Shown here one piece after another: positions 14,962 to 24,327 of a DNA stretch of 64,000 bases (the first letter of the stretch is position 1; every line of letters starts with the position of its first letter). The DNA is from Lachnospiraceae bacterium (GTDB lineage: Bacteria > Bacillota > Clostridia > Lachnospirales > Lachnospiraceae): assembly GCA_910575255.1 (NCBI GenBank), contig CAJTEM010000024.1, forward strand, positions 1-64,000. The letters are read 5' to 3'. The notes beneath the pieces are model-generated. The model was not told the origin of the DNA. It ran no database searches and saw only the letters and a program-made list of their open reading frames with translations. The translations under genes and the position numbers were made by a program.

Positions 14962-15282
14962 ATGGATATGAACCCGTGGGAACGCCGCCAGAAGATTTTG
15001 GAGGCTTTGTGCCTCCGGCGGCATGATACATACGGAAATTTAGCGCATGAGTTTAACGTCAGCACCGGGACAATTCGCCGCGACATTGTAGTGCTGACCT
15101 GCTCCTATCCGATTGAAACCGTCCAGGGCGGTCATGGCGGCGTCAGAGTTGCAGAATGGTTTCATCTTGACCGCCGTTCGCTGAACTCTGCGGAAATCTC
15201 TTTCCTCCGCAGGCTGGGGGAGCATCTTGACGGCCCCGATCTGGAAATGCTCAACCGCATTATCGCTGCGTTTTCGCATTGA
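14962..15282 (+). CDS. Small DeoR-type helix-turn-helix protein
   Basis: A 106-residue protein. Residues 8-55 carry a DeoR-like HTH (RRQKILEALCLRRHDTYGNL, then FNVSTGTIRRDIVVL). No sugar-binding domain follows, so it is shorter than normal DeoR regulators. It lies between mobA and parB and its stop is 12 bp before the ParB start, within one operon. Probably a local regulator of the mobilization/partition genes. Confidence 0.75.
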   Translation: MDMNPWERRQKILEALCLRRHDTYGNLAHEFNVSTGTIRRDIVVLTCSYPIETVQGGHGGVRVAEWFHLDRRSLNSAEISFLRRLGEHLDGPDLEMLNRIIAAFSH

Positions 15283-15293
15283 GGGAAACCACA

Positions 15294-16148
15294 ATGAAAG
15301 TGAAAATCAGCAATATCAAAATCAATCCCGGACGGCGGGATACCCAACAGAGAAACGTGGAAGAACTGGCCCGGAGCATTGCCGCCGTGGGCCTGATGAA
15401 CCCGATCACCATCACTCAGGACAACACACTTATTGCCGGACTTCACCGTTTAGAGGCAGTGAAGCTGCTGGGCTGGACGGAGATCGAGTGCGTTGTCAGT
15501 GAGGCGGACGGCCTGCAAGCGGAGTTGGCAGAGATTGACGAGAACTTTGTCCGGGCTGGGTTGTCCCACCGGGAGTTGGGCGATCTACTTCTGCGCCGGA
15601 AGGAACTCTATGAAGCCATTCACCCGGAGACACGCCAAGGCCAGCGAAATGGGCAGACGGCTAAAAACGCAAATTTTTCGCTTTTAGAAACAAAGTCCTT
15701 TGCCCAGGACACCGCCGACAAGTTGGGTGTCAGCAAGCGCACTGTAGAACAGCTTGTCCAGACCGCCCGCGACTTGACCCCGGAGGCCAAGAAAACCATC
15801 CAGGATGCTGGCGATAAGATCACCAAGGGGGCCGCGCTGAAAATTTCCAGACTGCCCCCTGACCAGCAGGAGGAAGCCGCTGCCGTTCTGACCATAGCGC
15901 CGCCCACACCGAGGCGGCAGGGGATGATGGACAGTGAATCGGCGTTGAGCGAGTTTAAGGCCCTCTGTGCCCGCTATGTTTCCGGCATTGAATCCCTCCA
16001 CCATCGGGCGGAAATTTTCGCCGGAATGACAATTTCCCAATTTGATGAGCTTGGAGACAGTGCATATTCGGTCACGACCGCAATCAAAGGATTTTTCGAG
16101 AAAGTGCATGAAATCCGACACGAAATGGAGAAGGAACATGAAAACTGA
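15294..16148 (+). CDS. ParB/Spo0J-like partition protein
   Basis: A 284-residue protein starting at ATG 15294 (GAGGGA upstream). The ParB nuclease-like domain is clear: SNIKINPGRRDTQQRNVEEL, GLMNPITITQDNTLIAGLHR and LEAVKLLGW, followed by an HTH region (TADKLGVSKRTVEQLVQTA). No ParA is present. Solo ParB-like proteins are common on mobilizable elements and may act in maintenance or regulation. The next gene starts inside its last codons. Confidence 0.87.
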   Translation: MKVKISNIKINPGRRDTQQRNVEELARSIAAVGLMNPITITQDNTLIAGLHRLEAVKLLGWTEIECVVSEADGLQAELAEIDENFVRAGLSHRELGDLLLRRKELYEAIHPETRQGQRNGQTAKNANFSLLETKSFAQDTADKLGVSKRTVEQLVQTARDLTPEAKKTIQDAGDKITKGAALKISRLPPDQQEEAAAVLTIAPPTPRRQGMMDSESALSEFKALCARYVSGIESLHHRAEIFAGMTISQFDELGDSAYSVTTAIKGFFEKVHEIRHEMEKEHEN

Positions 16149-16479
16149 CTACATCACCAGCGGCTCCACCCTGCCGCCCTACCTGGCTTATCCCCGGTTT
16201 CTGCTGGGCATGAATATCCGGCTGACGGCCAAAGAAGTCTACGCGATCATGCTGGATATGACGCTGAACTCCGAGGCCGCGCAAACCGACAAGCGCGGGC
16301 GGCGGTATCTGGCGTTCTACAACAAGACCATCGCGGAGATCATCGACCGTACCTCCAGCACCGTGGCGCAATCTCTGCGGGAGTTGGAGGCCGTGGGGCT
16401 GGTGGAGAAGAAGCTGATAGCCCTCCATACCCCCTATCACATCTACATCAAGTTACCCACAGGAGAGAACGAGCCGTGA
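16138..16479 (+). CDS. RepA N-terminal-like replication initiator protein
   Basis: A 113-residue protein starting at ATG 16138, overlapping parB by 11 bases. It has a winged-helix fold pattern like the replication-initiator A N-terminal domain (PPYLAYPRFLLGM, LTAKEVYAIMLDM, YNKTIAEIIDRTSSTVAQSL, LEAVGLVEKK). Only the DNA-binding domain is present. It probably recognises an origin or acts as a regulator of IME2 replication genes further down the operon. Confidence 0.72.
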   Translation: MKTDYITSGSTLPPYLAYPRFLLGMNIRLTAKEVYAIMLDMTLNSEAAQTDKRGRRYLAFYNKTIAEIIDRTSSTVAQSLRELEAVGLVEKKLIALHTPYHIYIKLPTGENEP

Positions 16480-16850
16480 TTGTCCACATGAACTACCAGC
16501 AGTACCGCACCGCCCGGAGGCTAGTACATAGCTGCTGTAACTACGATTGTGGGAACTGTCTGCTCCTGGACGATGGTGAGGAATGTGTCTGCCCGCAGAG
16601 CATCACATATTCTCTGGTGTGCCGTTGGTTCCGCGCCGCCGTCCTGCCGCTGGACGCTGGCCTGTGCGCCGCCCTGCTCCACCGGGCAGACAGAAAGAAA
16701 TGCGTTCTCTGCGGCGGCTACTATCTGCCGAAATCTAACCGGGCGAAATACTGCCCGGAATGTGCTGTTGCGGCCCGCCGGAAGAAAGAAGCAGAGCGCC
16801 AGCGCAAACGCTACTACGATTCTACGCATTTAGGGCCTAAAAAGTCCTGA
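16476..16850 (+). CDS. Cysteine-rich VLP-type zinc-binding protein
   Basis: A 124-residue protein from a GTG start that overlaps the previous stop (GTGA). Two cysteine clusters are visible: CCNYDCGNCLLLDDGEECVC near the N-terminus and CVLCGGYYLPKSNRAKYCPEC near the C-terminus, the latter a zinc ribbon. It matches the cysteine-rich VLP family of clostridial mobile elements; function unknown, possibly DNA binding. Confidence 0.72.
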   Translation: MIVHMNYQQYRTARRLVHSCCNYDCGNCLLLDDGEECVCPQSITYSLVCRWFRAAVLPLDAGLCAALLHRADRKKCVLCGGYYLPKSNRAKYCPECAVAARRKKEAERQRKRYYDSTHLGPKKS

Positions 16851-16964
16851 TTTTTCAAGGCTTTCCGGGAGCGACTCAATGGGGGCCTGATACATTCCCT
16901 ATCCAGCCCCCCGGAAGGCCCTCAGACGGCCTGCAACGGCGATTCTACAAAGGAGTTTTACCCT

Positions 16965-17717
16965 ATGGCTGAAAACAGGAGATTTTACTATCTCAAACTG
17001 AAAGAAGGTTTCTACAACAGCGAGACTATGGTGGTCCTGGAAAGTATGCCGGACGGTCTGCTGTACTCGAATCTGCTGCTGAAAATGTATCTCATGTCGC
17101 TGAAATCCGGTGGAATCCTCATGCTCAACGAGCATCTTCCCCACACCGTTCAGACCATTGCCACCTTCACCCGGCACCAGATTGGCACCGTAGAGAGGGC
17201 AATCAAGGTATTCATGGAATTTGGCCTTGTGGAAGTCCTGACGGATGGTGCTTTCTACATGGCCGACATTCAACTGCTGATTGGACAGTCCTCCACCGAG
17301 GGCGAGAGGAAGAAGCGGGAGCGGAGCCGGTTGCAGCGTCAAAAACTGCTTCCCTCCGGCAAAGTGGACATTTGTCCACCCATAGACCCGGTGGACAAAT
17401 GTCCCCCTATATTAGAGATTAGAGATAAAGAGTATAGAGATCAGAGTATAGAGAATAGAGAGGGGGAACACGCCCGCACGTTTGGCCGCTACCAAAATGT
17501 TTTTCTGTCTGCTGGTGAGCTGTCCGAACTGCAAACCGACTTCCCCACCGTCTGGCAGGAGTACGTCGAGCGGCTATCCGAGTACATGGCCTCCACCGGC
17601 AAGACCTACAAAAGCCACGCCGCCACTATCCGCCGCTGGATAGCCGATGATCGGCGTAAGGCTGCTCCCGTTTCCCGTGACCGCGATTACAGAGTGAGGG
17701 AGGGTGACACCGTATGA
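16965..17717 (+). CDS. Phage-type replisome organizer protein
   Basis: A 250-residue protein. The N-terminal winged-helix domain (RFYYLKLKEGFYNSETMVVL, LYSNLLLKMYLMSLKSGG, TFTRHQIGTVERAIKVF) is the replisome-organizer type, and a DnaD-like C-terminal part follows a low-complexity linker whose DNA is a run of short AGAGAT/AGTATAGAGA repeats (about 17415-17465). Its stop overlaps the start of the ATPase gene. Such proteins melt the origin and recruit a helicase loader, which fits the next gene. Confidence 0.83.
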   Translation: MAENRRFYYLKLKEGFYNSETMVVLESMPDGLLYSNLLLKMYLMSLKSGGILMLNEHLPHTVQTIATFTRHQIGTVERAIKVFMEFGLVEVLTDGAFYMADIQLLIGQSSTEGERKKRERSRLQRQKLLPSGKVDICPPIDPVDKCPPILEIRDKEYRDQSIENREGEHARTFGRYQNVFLSAGELSELQTDFPTVWQEYVERLSEYMASTGKTYKSHAATIRRWIADDRRKAAPVSRDRDYRVREGDTV

Positions 17718-18532
17718 CGGAGATCCGAGAAGACGAATACCTTGACCCAGCGGATGGTCTGCTCCATTGCCGCAAATGCGGAGGCCCCCGGCAGGCAGTC
17801 ATACCCGATCCGTTCAAGAGCGGCAGCTTCAAGCCCCGGTGTGTCTGCCCCTGCCAACAAGAGGCGGAACGCCGCCGCAGGGAGGCAGAGGAACGCCGCC
17901 AGCGCATGGAACGCATCAGACGGCGCAAGGCTCAGGGCCTCCAAGACCGCTATCTCTATGGCTACACATTCGCCCATGACAACGGCGAGAATCCGGTCAT
18001 GGCGAAAGCCCACGCCTACGTTGACCACTGGCCGGAGGCGTTCAAGAAGAACATCGGCCTGCTGCTGTTCGGTGATGTTGGGACGGGCAAATCCTTCCTG
18101 GCCGGGTGCATCGCAAACGCCTTACTCGACCAGGACGTACCCGTACTCATGACCAACTTTCCGACCATTCTAAGCCGCCTGTGCGGGACGTTCGGAGAGG
18201 ACAGAACGGCGTTTCTGGACAGCCTGGGGGACTATGACCTGTTAATCATAGACGATTTAGGCGCGGAGCGCAACACCGAGTATGCCCTTGAGCAGATGTT
18301 TTCTATCATCGACAGCCGCTATCGCTGTAACAAGCCGCTGATCGTGACCACGAATATGAAGCTGGAAGAGTTGAAGCACCCGCCCGACCTTGCCCACGCC
18401 CGTATCTATGACCGGATTTTAGAACGCTGCGCCCCTATCCTCTTTGCCGGGAAGAACTTCCGGGAGGACAACGCCACCAGCACTAAAGCGGCAGCGCGGC
18501 GCATCGTATCACCTGATAATCAAAAAAATTGA
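17714..18532 (+). CDS. DnaC/IstB-like helicase loader ATPase
   Basis: A 272-residue AAA+ protein with an N-terminal zinc-finger-like segment (CRKCGG ... CVCPC), Walker A FGDVGTGKSF (about residue 120), Walker B LLIIDDLGAE (about residue 177), and sensor TTNMKLEEL. It overlaps the replisome organizer by 4 bases. Together they resemble phage DnaD/DnaC-type loader pairs that load the host DnaB/DnaC helicase on the element origin. Confidence 0.88.
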   Translation: MTEIREDEYLDPADGLLHCRKCGGPRQAVIPDPFKSGSFKPRCVCPCQQEAERRRREAEERRQRMERIRRRKAQGLQDRYLYGYTFAHDNGENPVMAKAHAYVDHWPEAFKKNIGLLLFGDVGTGKSFLAGCIANALLDQDVPVLMTNFPTILSRLCGTFGEDRTAFLDSLGDYDLLIIDDLGAERNTEYALEQMFSIIDSRYRCNKPLIVTTNMKLEELKHPPDLAHARIYDRILERCAPILFAGKNFREDNATSTKAAARRIVSPDNQKN

Positions 18533-18544
18533 AAGGAGCCGCCT

Positions 18545-18724
18545 ATGGCAAAAACGAAAGCAGTCACCCCTACCACATCCACCCCGCAGACCAAGCGGAC
18601 ATTGGAGAAGCGCATCGGACACACCACCTATGAGGTGCATATCTGTTTCAACGAACAGAGCAAGGAGAGCATGAATGATAAAATCTGCCGCCTTATCAAG
18701 AATCAAATTGCGGACAGCCAGTAA
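18545..18724 (+). CDS. tnpW: TnpW-like small protein
   Basis: A 59-residue protein with GAAAGGAG before the ATG. The N-terminus is basic and Thr/Pro-rich; the second half (RIGHTTYEVHICFNEQSKES) matches the TnpW family named in Tn4451. Always found just upstream of the large serine recombinase; function unknown, possibly a recombination accessory. Confidence 0.8.
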   Translation: MAKTKAVTPTTSTPQTKRTLEKRIGHTTYEVHICFNEQSKESMNDKICRLIKNQIADSQ

Positions 18725-18740
18725 AAGTTGTAAAAGGCAG

Positions 18741-18769
18741 TTGGCATCACGCAGATTTTGTGATATATT
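18741..18769 (+). promoter_or_regulatory. Promoter of the IME2 recombinase
   Basis: TTGGCA (18741-18746) and TATATT (18764-18769) are 17 bases apart, starting just after the tnpW stop and about 45 bases before the recombinase ATG. Confidence 0.6.
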
Positions 18770-18814
18770 GGTGTTACCGCAAATGAGCTGGCTGTCTCGA
18801 AAGGATGGCGCATT

Positions 18815-20734
18815 ATGACAAGACAGCCAGAAAAGGACACCGCAATCTACACCAGATTATCGCGCGACGATGAATTACAAGGTGACAGTAATTCCATCAT
18901 TCATCAAAAGGAACTGATTTCCAAGTATGCTGCTGACCATGGTTTTCGGAATATCCGCTTTTTCGTAGACGACGGATACTCTGGAACAAATTTCCAGCGT
19001 CCGGGTTTCCAGGAAATGCTGTCCGAGATTGAAGCCGGGAAAATCGGAACCGTCATTGTCAAGGATATGTCCCGGCTGGGCCGTGATTATCTGAAAGTGG
19101 GATTTTATACAGAAATTTTCTTCCCTCAGAAGGGTGTCCGCTTTATCGCCGTTAATAACGGAATCGACAGTGAAAACCAGCAGGAAACGGATTTTACCCC
19201 GTTTTTGAACATCATGAACGAGTGGTTCGCAAGAGACACCAGCAAGAAAGTCCGGGCTATCAAACGCGCCCAGGGCATGGCTGGCAAGCACACCACCGTT
19301 CACCCGCTCTACGGCTACAAGAAAGACCCGGATGACCCGGAGAAGTGGGTCATTGACGATGAAGCCGCCGAGATCGTCCGGCGAATCTTCCGTATGACCA
19401 TCAACGGCAAAGGCCCCTATGAGATCGCCACAATTCTGGAAAGAGAACACATCCTCTGCCCGTCCGCCTACCTTGCGGAGCGCGGCGCGGGGAACCGGCG
19501 CAACAGCGATTTTGCCGACCCCTGCCGCTGGTGGGGGACTACCGTTTCCTACATCCTCAACCGCATGGAATACATGGGCCATACCGTCAATTTTAAGACG
19601 GAAAAGACCAGCTTTCGGGATAAGCGGCGGCATCTCACCCCCAAGGATAGCTGGGTGATTTTTGAGAACACCCAAGCACCGATCATTGACGAGGAAACTT
19701 TTCAGACGGCGCAAAAGCTACGCAAAACCGGACGCCGCCCTACCAGCCTGGGAGAAGCCAATCCGCTGACTGGACTTCTCTACTGCGCCGATTGCGGAGC
19801 GAGACTGTATAACGAGCGTGGGGACAATGGCAATGGGCATTTCAGAGATTCCTATGCCTGTTCCAGCTACCGCAAGCGTACCAGTGATTGCACCATGCAC
19901 TTTATCCGCACCGAGGTTGTGCGGGACTTGATTCTGTCGGCTCTGCGCTCTATTTCAGAGTATGCCAAAGCCAATCGAGAAGCCTTTGAACGGCTGGTGA
20001 TGGACACGACCTCTGACCGCCAGACACAGCAGATGAAGGAGAGCCGGAAGGCCCTGACGGACGGGCAACGGCGATATGATGAACTGGATGTGCTGATTCA
20101 GCGCACCTATGAGGATCACGTTGCGGGCAAGCTGACGGACAAGCGGTTTCTGAAACTTTCCCAGCAGTATGAAGCGGAGCAGGAGCAGCTTGAAAGCGAG
20201 TTGAAGCGTCTGGCCGCTGAAATGGAAACGATGCAGGAGCAGACTGGCAGGGTGGACAAGTTTATGGCCTTGGTTGACCGCTACACCAGCTTTGACGAGT
20301 TGACCACGCCCATGCTCAATGAGTTTGTGGAGAAGGTCGTTGTCCATGAGCGTGTGAGTGTAGGCCGATACAAGCGTAAGCAGAGGGTTGATGTTTATTT
20401 CAACTTCATCGGGCTGGTGGAACTGCCCACCGAGCCGGAGGACGAAGCCCCCGCTGCCGCAGAACCGCCCCAGGAGCGGTATGTGGCCGTGAATACCAGC
20501 TTTGCCCCGCTGGGCGAGTACCTTTCCCAGCAGACGGAGAACAGCGTTACCCTCTCTTTCGCAGACGTTGAGCGGGTGATCGGAAAGCCCCTCTGCAAAT
20601 CGGCGTTCAAATTCTACTCCTATTGGTATCCAGGCGGCAACCGCCCGATCTCCAATGTGATTTACAACGCTGGCTTTGATGTTGACCGGGTTGACCTCAA
20701 AAATCAACTGTTATACTTGATTCGGGCCGCATAA
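18815..20734 (+). CDS. tnpX: Large serine recombinase of IME2 (TnpX-like)
   Basis: A 639-residue protein with a resolvase domain (catalytic Ser16 in YTRLSRDDE; DMSRLGRDYLKVG), a recombinase domain (HPLYGYKKDP), a zinc ribbon (CADCGARLYNERG ... CSSYRKRTSDC), coiled coil and a C-terminal domain (to FDVDRVDLKNQLLYLIRAA). It should excise IME2 as a circle and integrate it into virB6. It is the last gene of the element, ending about 95 bp before the resumed virB6 frame, and is closed by a strong terminator. Confidence 0.93.
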   Translation: MTRQPEKDTAIYTRLSRDDELQGDSNSIIHQKELISKYAADHGFRNIRFFVDDGYSGTNFQRPGFQEMLSEIEAGKIGTVIVKDMSRLGRDYLKVGFYTEIFFPQKGVRFIAVNNGIDSENQQETDFTPFLNIMNEWFARDTSKKVRAIKRAQGMAGKHTTVHPLYGYKKDPDDPEKWVIDDEAAEIVRRIFRMTINGKGPYEIATILEREHILCPSAYLAERGAGNRRNSDFADPCRWWGTTVSYILNRMEYMGHTVNFKTEKTSFRDKRRHLTPKDSWVIFENTQAPIIDEETFQTAQKLRKTGRRPTSLGEANPLTGLLYCADCGARLYNERGDNGNGHFRDSYACSSYRKRTSDCTMHFIRTEVVRDLILSALRSISEYAKANREAFERLVMDTTSDRQTQQMKESRKALTDGQRRYDELDVLIQRTYEDHVAGKLTDKRFLKLSQQYEAEQEQLESELKRLAAEMETMQEQTGRVDKFMALVDRYTSFDELTTPMLNEFVEKVVVHERVSVGRYKRKQRVDVYFNFIGLVELPTEPEDEAPAAAEPPQERYVAVNTSFAPLGEYLSQQTENSVTLSFADVERVIGKPLCKSAFKFYSYWYPGGNRPISNVIYNAGFDVDRVDLKNQLLYLIRAA

Positions 20735-20752
20735 CTGAACATTTTATAGTGC

Positions 20753-20791
20753 AACCGGACACAGTGAGCAATTCGCTGTGTCCGGTTTTTG
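20753..20791 (+). terminator. Terminator after the IME2 recombinase
   Basis: AACCGGACACAG and CTGTGTCCGGTT form a perfect 12-bp stem followed by TTT. It separates IME2 transcription from the downstream ICE operon. Confidence 0.85.
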
Positions 20792-20830
20792 CGTTTATTT
20801 GAAAAACCTACTTGACAAAACGCACTGGAC

Positions 20831-21424
20831 TTTGATACAAGCCTGTTCTTCCGTTTTTTATTTAAGGCTTGTATCGCTGTCATGCTGCTTTCCAAGACCT
20901 TTGATATAGTCATGGCGGTGTTTGATGTGGGAAGCCATGTGGTGACACAGGCGGCATCTTCCATATCCGGCTCCACAAGCCTTGACGTACAGGCTACCCT
21001 TACCACCATGTTCAACAACCAGATTGACACAATGGGGATAGGGGAGCTTATCGGTCTTGGCATGGAAACTATGGTCATCAGCTTATGCATGAAAATCATG
21101 TCCGTCCTCATCACCGTCATTTTATACGGGCGCATGATTGAAATATACCTTTATGTGTCAGTTGCGCCAATTCCGGCAGCGACAGTTACCAACCGGGAAT
21201 GGGGTACAATCGGGACGAATTACTTAAAAGGGCTTGTCGCACTTGCGTTTCAGGGGTTCTTCATCATGGTGTGCGTGGCGATTTATGCTGTGCTTGTGGC
21301 GAGCGTCGCAGTGGCGGGCAACCTTCACAGCGCATTGTGGTCGGTGGCGGCATATACCGTAATCCTCTGTTTCAGCTTATTTAAGACAGGCTCTCTCAGT
21401 AAATCAATTTTTAATGCCCACTGA
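20831..21424 (+). pseudogene. VirB6/TrbL-like conjugation protein, 3' part split by IME2
   Basis: The frame from 20831 reads FDTSLFFRFLFKACIAVMLL, continuing the VirB6 sequence broken at 9149. It has several hydrophobic segments (MLLSKTFDIVMAVFDVGSHV, GLVALAFQGFFIMVCVAIYA) as expected for the polytopic inner-membrane channel component of the type IV secretion machine. A start at ATG 20882 would give a 180-residue fragment. Function is restored only if IME2 excises. Confidence 0.87.
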
Positions 21425-21473
21425 GTACAGGGACACTGTACTTGGCGGGCATTGCCCACGAAAGGAGCAGACT

Positions 21474-21881
21474 ATGGCAATATCCGTACCAGTGCCAAAA
21501 GACCTGAGTGGAATCAAGACAAAAGTAGCGTTGAACCTCACCAAAAGGCAGATTATCTGCTTTTCCGGCGCAGCACTTGTGGGAGTGCCTTTGTATTTCC
21601 TTACCAAAGGGGTATTGGGCACACAGGGGGCGGCGCTTATCATGGTGGGCGCAATGCTGCCATTCTTCTTTTTGGCAATGTATGAAAAAGACGGTTTCCC
21701 GGCAGAGAAGATTTTATACTTCATGCTCCGGCAGAAGGTACTCACGCCGGGAATCAGACCGTATAAATCGGAAAACCTCTACGGGCAGTTGGAGGAGAGG
21801 GAAAAAATCAGGAGGGAGGTATGTTTCCTTGAACAAAAAGCAAAAGGCGGGGGCGGCAAAGCCAAAACCGCAGGAAAATAA
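21474..21881 (+). CDS. PrgI family protein (CD1111-like, VirB3-type)
   Basis: A 135-residue protein with AAAGGAG before the ATG. It has a short conserved N-terminus (MAISVPVPKDLSGIKTKVAL), two adjacent membrane segments (ICFSGAALVGVPLYFLTKGV; ALIMVGAMLPFFFLAMYEKD) and a basic C-terminal tail. PrgI proteins take the VirB3 position in Gram-positive conjugation systems, next to VirB4. It overlaps the VirB4 start by about 50 bases. Confidence 0.88.
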   Translation: MAISVPVPKDLSGIKTKVALNLTKRQIICFSGAALVGVPLYFLTKGVLGTQGAALIMVGAMLPFFFLAMYEKDGFPAEKILYFMLRQKVLTPGIRPYKSENLYGQLEEREKIRREVCFLEQKAKGGGGKAKTAGK

Positions 21882-24327
21882 GCGGATGCCGGAAAAGGCG
21901 GGGCTGACCTTATCGGAAAAGAAACGCCTTGCGGAGCTGAAACGTGTGCTTGCCGGGAACAGCAAAGAGCAGGCGAAGCCGGACACCGCACAGAAAACCA
22001 TTACATTCAAAAAAATGTACCGGGACGGCATCTGTCAGGTGGCGGACAATTATTATACAAAAATGGTGGAGTTTTACGACATCAACTATGACTTGCTGGA
22101 GGTGGAGGATCAGGCGGATATTCTGGAGGAATACAGCAAGCTGATTAACTATTTCGATCCGTCCATAAAGTTCCAGTTGTTCTTATTTAACAGGCAGGTC
22201 AGCGAGCAGGCTCTTGCGGAGCAGTTCGATGTTTCCTTACAGGGAGATGCGTTTGACGATATTCGTGACGAGTACACACAGATGTTAAAGCACCAGTCGG
22301 CAAAGGGCAATAATGGCATCATCAAGTCAAAGTACCTGATTTTCGGCGTGGAAAGCACCGGGTACAGGGAAGCAAAGAGCAAGCTAAGCAATATCGAGAA
22401 GGACGTGGTACACAATTTAAACAATATCGGCACAAACGCCAGAGGTCTTGACGGGAAGGAAAGGCTGCGTATCCTGCATGAGTATTTCAATCAGGGGACA
22501 ATGGAGCCTTTCCGGTTTTCTTTTAAGGAGCTGTCAGAATCCGGGAAGTCGGTCAAGGACTATATTGCGCCGCCGGGGTTTGATTTCCGCTATCCGAGCC
22601 GCTTTAAGTCCGGCAGCATTTATGGGAGTGTGTCTTACCTTGACATGATTGCGCCGAAGTTTACGGATGAGATGGTTAAGAAGCTGCTGGACATTGATGA
22701 CAACCTCACCCTTACCATGCATATGCAGACCATTGATCCGGTGGAAGCAATCAAGATGATAAAACGTGCGCTCACCGACATTCAGAAAATGAAGATTGAG
22801 GAGCAGAAAAAAGCTGTCCGAAGCGGTTACGATATGGATATTCTGCCTACGGACATCGTGACTTATGAGAAGGACACGCTGGAACTGCTTGACGATCTGA
22901 ACACAAGCAACCAGAAACTTATCAAAATGACCTTCCTCATTACCTGTTACGGGCGGACGAAGCGGGAACTGGAGAACCTGACACAGAGGGTGTCCGGCAT
23001 TATCCAGCAGGCAAACTGCAACCTCCGATGTTTGCAGTATTTACAGGAACAGGGGTTAATGGCAAGTGCGCCGATTGGGTGCAACGATGTGGGGATTGAA
23101 AGAAACCTCACCACAAAAAGCGCCGCTGTCCTTGTGCCTTTCTGCACACAGGAGCTTTTCATGCCTGCGCCCGCCATTTATTACTGTCTGAACGCACTCA
23201 GCAATAACATGATTATGGCAGACCGGAAAAGGCTGCGTACACCGAATGGGGTGATTTTAGGCACACCCGGCAGTGGTAAATCATTCAGCGCAAAGCGGGA
23301 GATTTTATCCTGTTTCCTTATCACAAAGGACGATATAATCGTCTGCGATCCGGAGGGCGAGTATTTTCCATTAGTGCAGGCACTTCATGGGCAGGTAGTA
23401 AAACTTGCCACCAATTCAAAGGATTATTTAAACCCGATGGACATTCAGCTCTCCCATAAAGGGGACAAGGAAGCATTGAAATTAAAGAGCGATTTCCTGA
23501 TTACCCTGTGCGATTTGATTGCCGGAGGGAAGGACGGTCTGGAAAATGACGAGAAGGGCATCATTGACACCTGTATCAAGCATATCTATGACAGGTATTT
23601 CAAGCACCCGAAGCCGGAGAATATGCCCATACTGGAAGATTTGTATAATGCGCTGTTAAAGTATGAGCCGAGGGACGTTGCGCCGGAGATGCAGAGGGAA
23701 GCGAAGCAGAAGGCGGTACGGATTGCCAACAGCCTTGTATTGTATGTGCATGGCTCGCAGAATTATTTCAACCACCGTACCAACGTGGACGCACACAACC
23801 GGATCATGTGCTTTGACATTCGGGATTTGGGAAACCAGTTAAAGGAGATTGGGATGCTGATTGTGCAAGATGCGGTCTGGAACAGGGTGTCGCAGAACCG
23901 GGAACGGAAAGTTGCCACAAGGTACTACTGTGACGAGTTCCATTTGCTTTTAAAAGAGAAGCAGACAGCAGTTTACTCGGTCGAGATTTGGAAAAGGTTC
24001 CGAAAATGGGGCGGAATCCCGACAGGTTTGACACAGAACGTAGGCGATTTTCTGAAATCGGAGGAAATCGAGGGCATCTTGGGTAACAGTGATTTTGTGT
24101 ACCTGTTAAACCAGAACGCCAAAGACCAGCATATTTTAGCGGATAAGCTGGGATTGTCGGAGAAACAGCTCATGCATGTCACCAATTCCGAGCCGGGAAG
24201 CGGGTTAATATTGTTTGACAACGTGGTTATCCCATTCGTGGATAAGTACCCGGCAGACACAAAGACCTTTGCAATTATGAACACGAAACCGGAAGAATCC
24301 GCAGCGAAGGGGGATGAGGACAGTTAA
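21829..24327 (+). CDS. VirB4-like conjugation ATPase (CD1110 family)
   Basis: An 832-residue ATPase. The TTG at 21829 follows GGAGGGAGG by about 8 bases and is the likely start; the frame is open further upstream but only over prgI. The N-terminal part contacts the channel (YTKMVEFYDINYDLLEVEDQ); the C-terminal motor has Walker A TPGSGKSFSAKREI (about residue 480) and Walker B YYCDEFHLLL (about 698). VirB4 energises substrate transfer and assembly of the mating channel at the membrane. It overlaps the next gene by one base. Confidence 0.92.
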   Translation: MNKKQKAGAAKPKPQENKRMPEKAGLTLSEKKRLAELKRVLAGNSKEQAKPDTAQKTITFKKMYRDGICQVADNYYTKMVEFYDINYDLLEVEDQADILEEYSKLINYFDPSIKFQLFLFNRQVSEQALAEQFDVSLQGDAFDDIRDEYTQMLKHQSAKGNNGIIKSKYLIFGVESTGYREAKSKLSNIEKDVVHNLNNIGTNARGLDGKERLRILHEYFNQGTMEPFRFSFKELSESGKSVKDYIAPPGFDFRYPSRFKSGSIYGSVSYLDMIAPKFTDEMVKKLLDIDDNLTLTMHMQTIDPVEAIKMIKRALTDIQKMKIEEQKKAVRSGYDMDILPTDIVTYEKDTLELLDDLNTSNQKLIKMTFLITCYGRTKRELENLTQRVSGIIQQANCNLRCLQYLQEQGLMASAPIGCNDVGIERNLTTKSAAVLVPFCTQELFMPAPAIYYCLNALSNNMIMADRKRLRTPNGVILGTPGSGKSFSAKREILSCFLITKDDIIVCDPEGEYFPLVQALHGQVVKLATNSKDYLNPMDIQLSHKGDKEALKLKSDFLITLCDLIAGGKDGLENDEKGIIDTCIKHIYDRYFKHPKPENMPILEDLYNALLKYEPRDVAPEMQREAKQKAVRIANSLVLYVHGSQNYFNHRTNVDAHNRIMCFDIRDLGNQLKEIGMLIVQDAVWNRVSQNRERKVATRYYCDEFHLLLKEKQTAVYSVEIWKRFRKWGGIPTGLTQNVGDFLKSEEIEGILGNSDFVYLLNQNAKDQHILADKLGLSEKQLMHVTNSEPGSGLILFDNVVIPFVDKYPADTKTFAIMNTKPEESAAKGDEDS

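Larger units (their letters stand above)
9147..20830. mobile_element. IME2, inserted in virB6
   Basis: The boundaries are where the VirB6 frame breaks and resumes; the trinucleotide GAC (9147-9149 and 20828-20830) is shared and would contain the 2-bp crossover core. The contents are TnpV, a MerR/MATE pair, an atypical response regulator, DUF3847, an oriT-like region, MobA/L, HTH, ParB, a RepA-like protein, a cysteine-rich protein, a replisome organizer, a DnaC-like ATPase, TnpW and a serine recombinase. It is a complete mobilizable element of about 11.7 kb without its own conjugation channel. Confidence 0.85.

Noticed and set aside
18875-19714. A 279-codon minus-strand frame
   Set aside because: It is antisense to the conserved resolvase and recombinase domains of the IME2 recombinase, with no protein-family features of its own.
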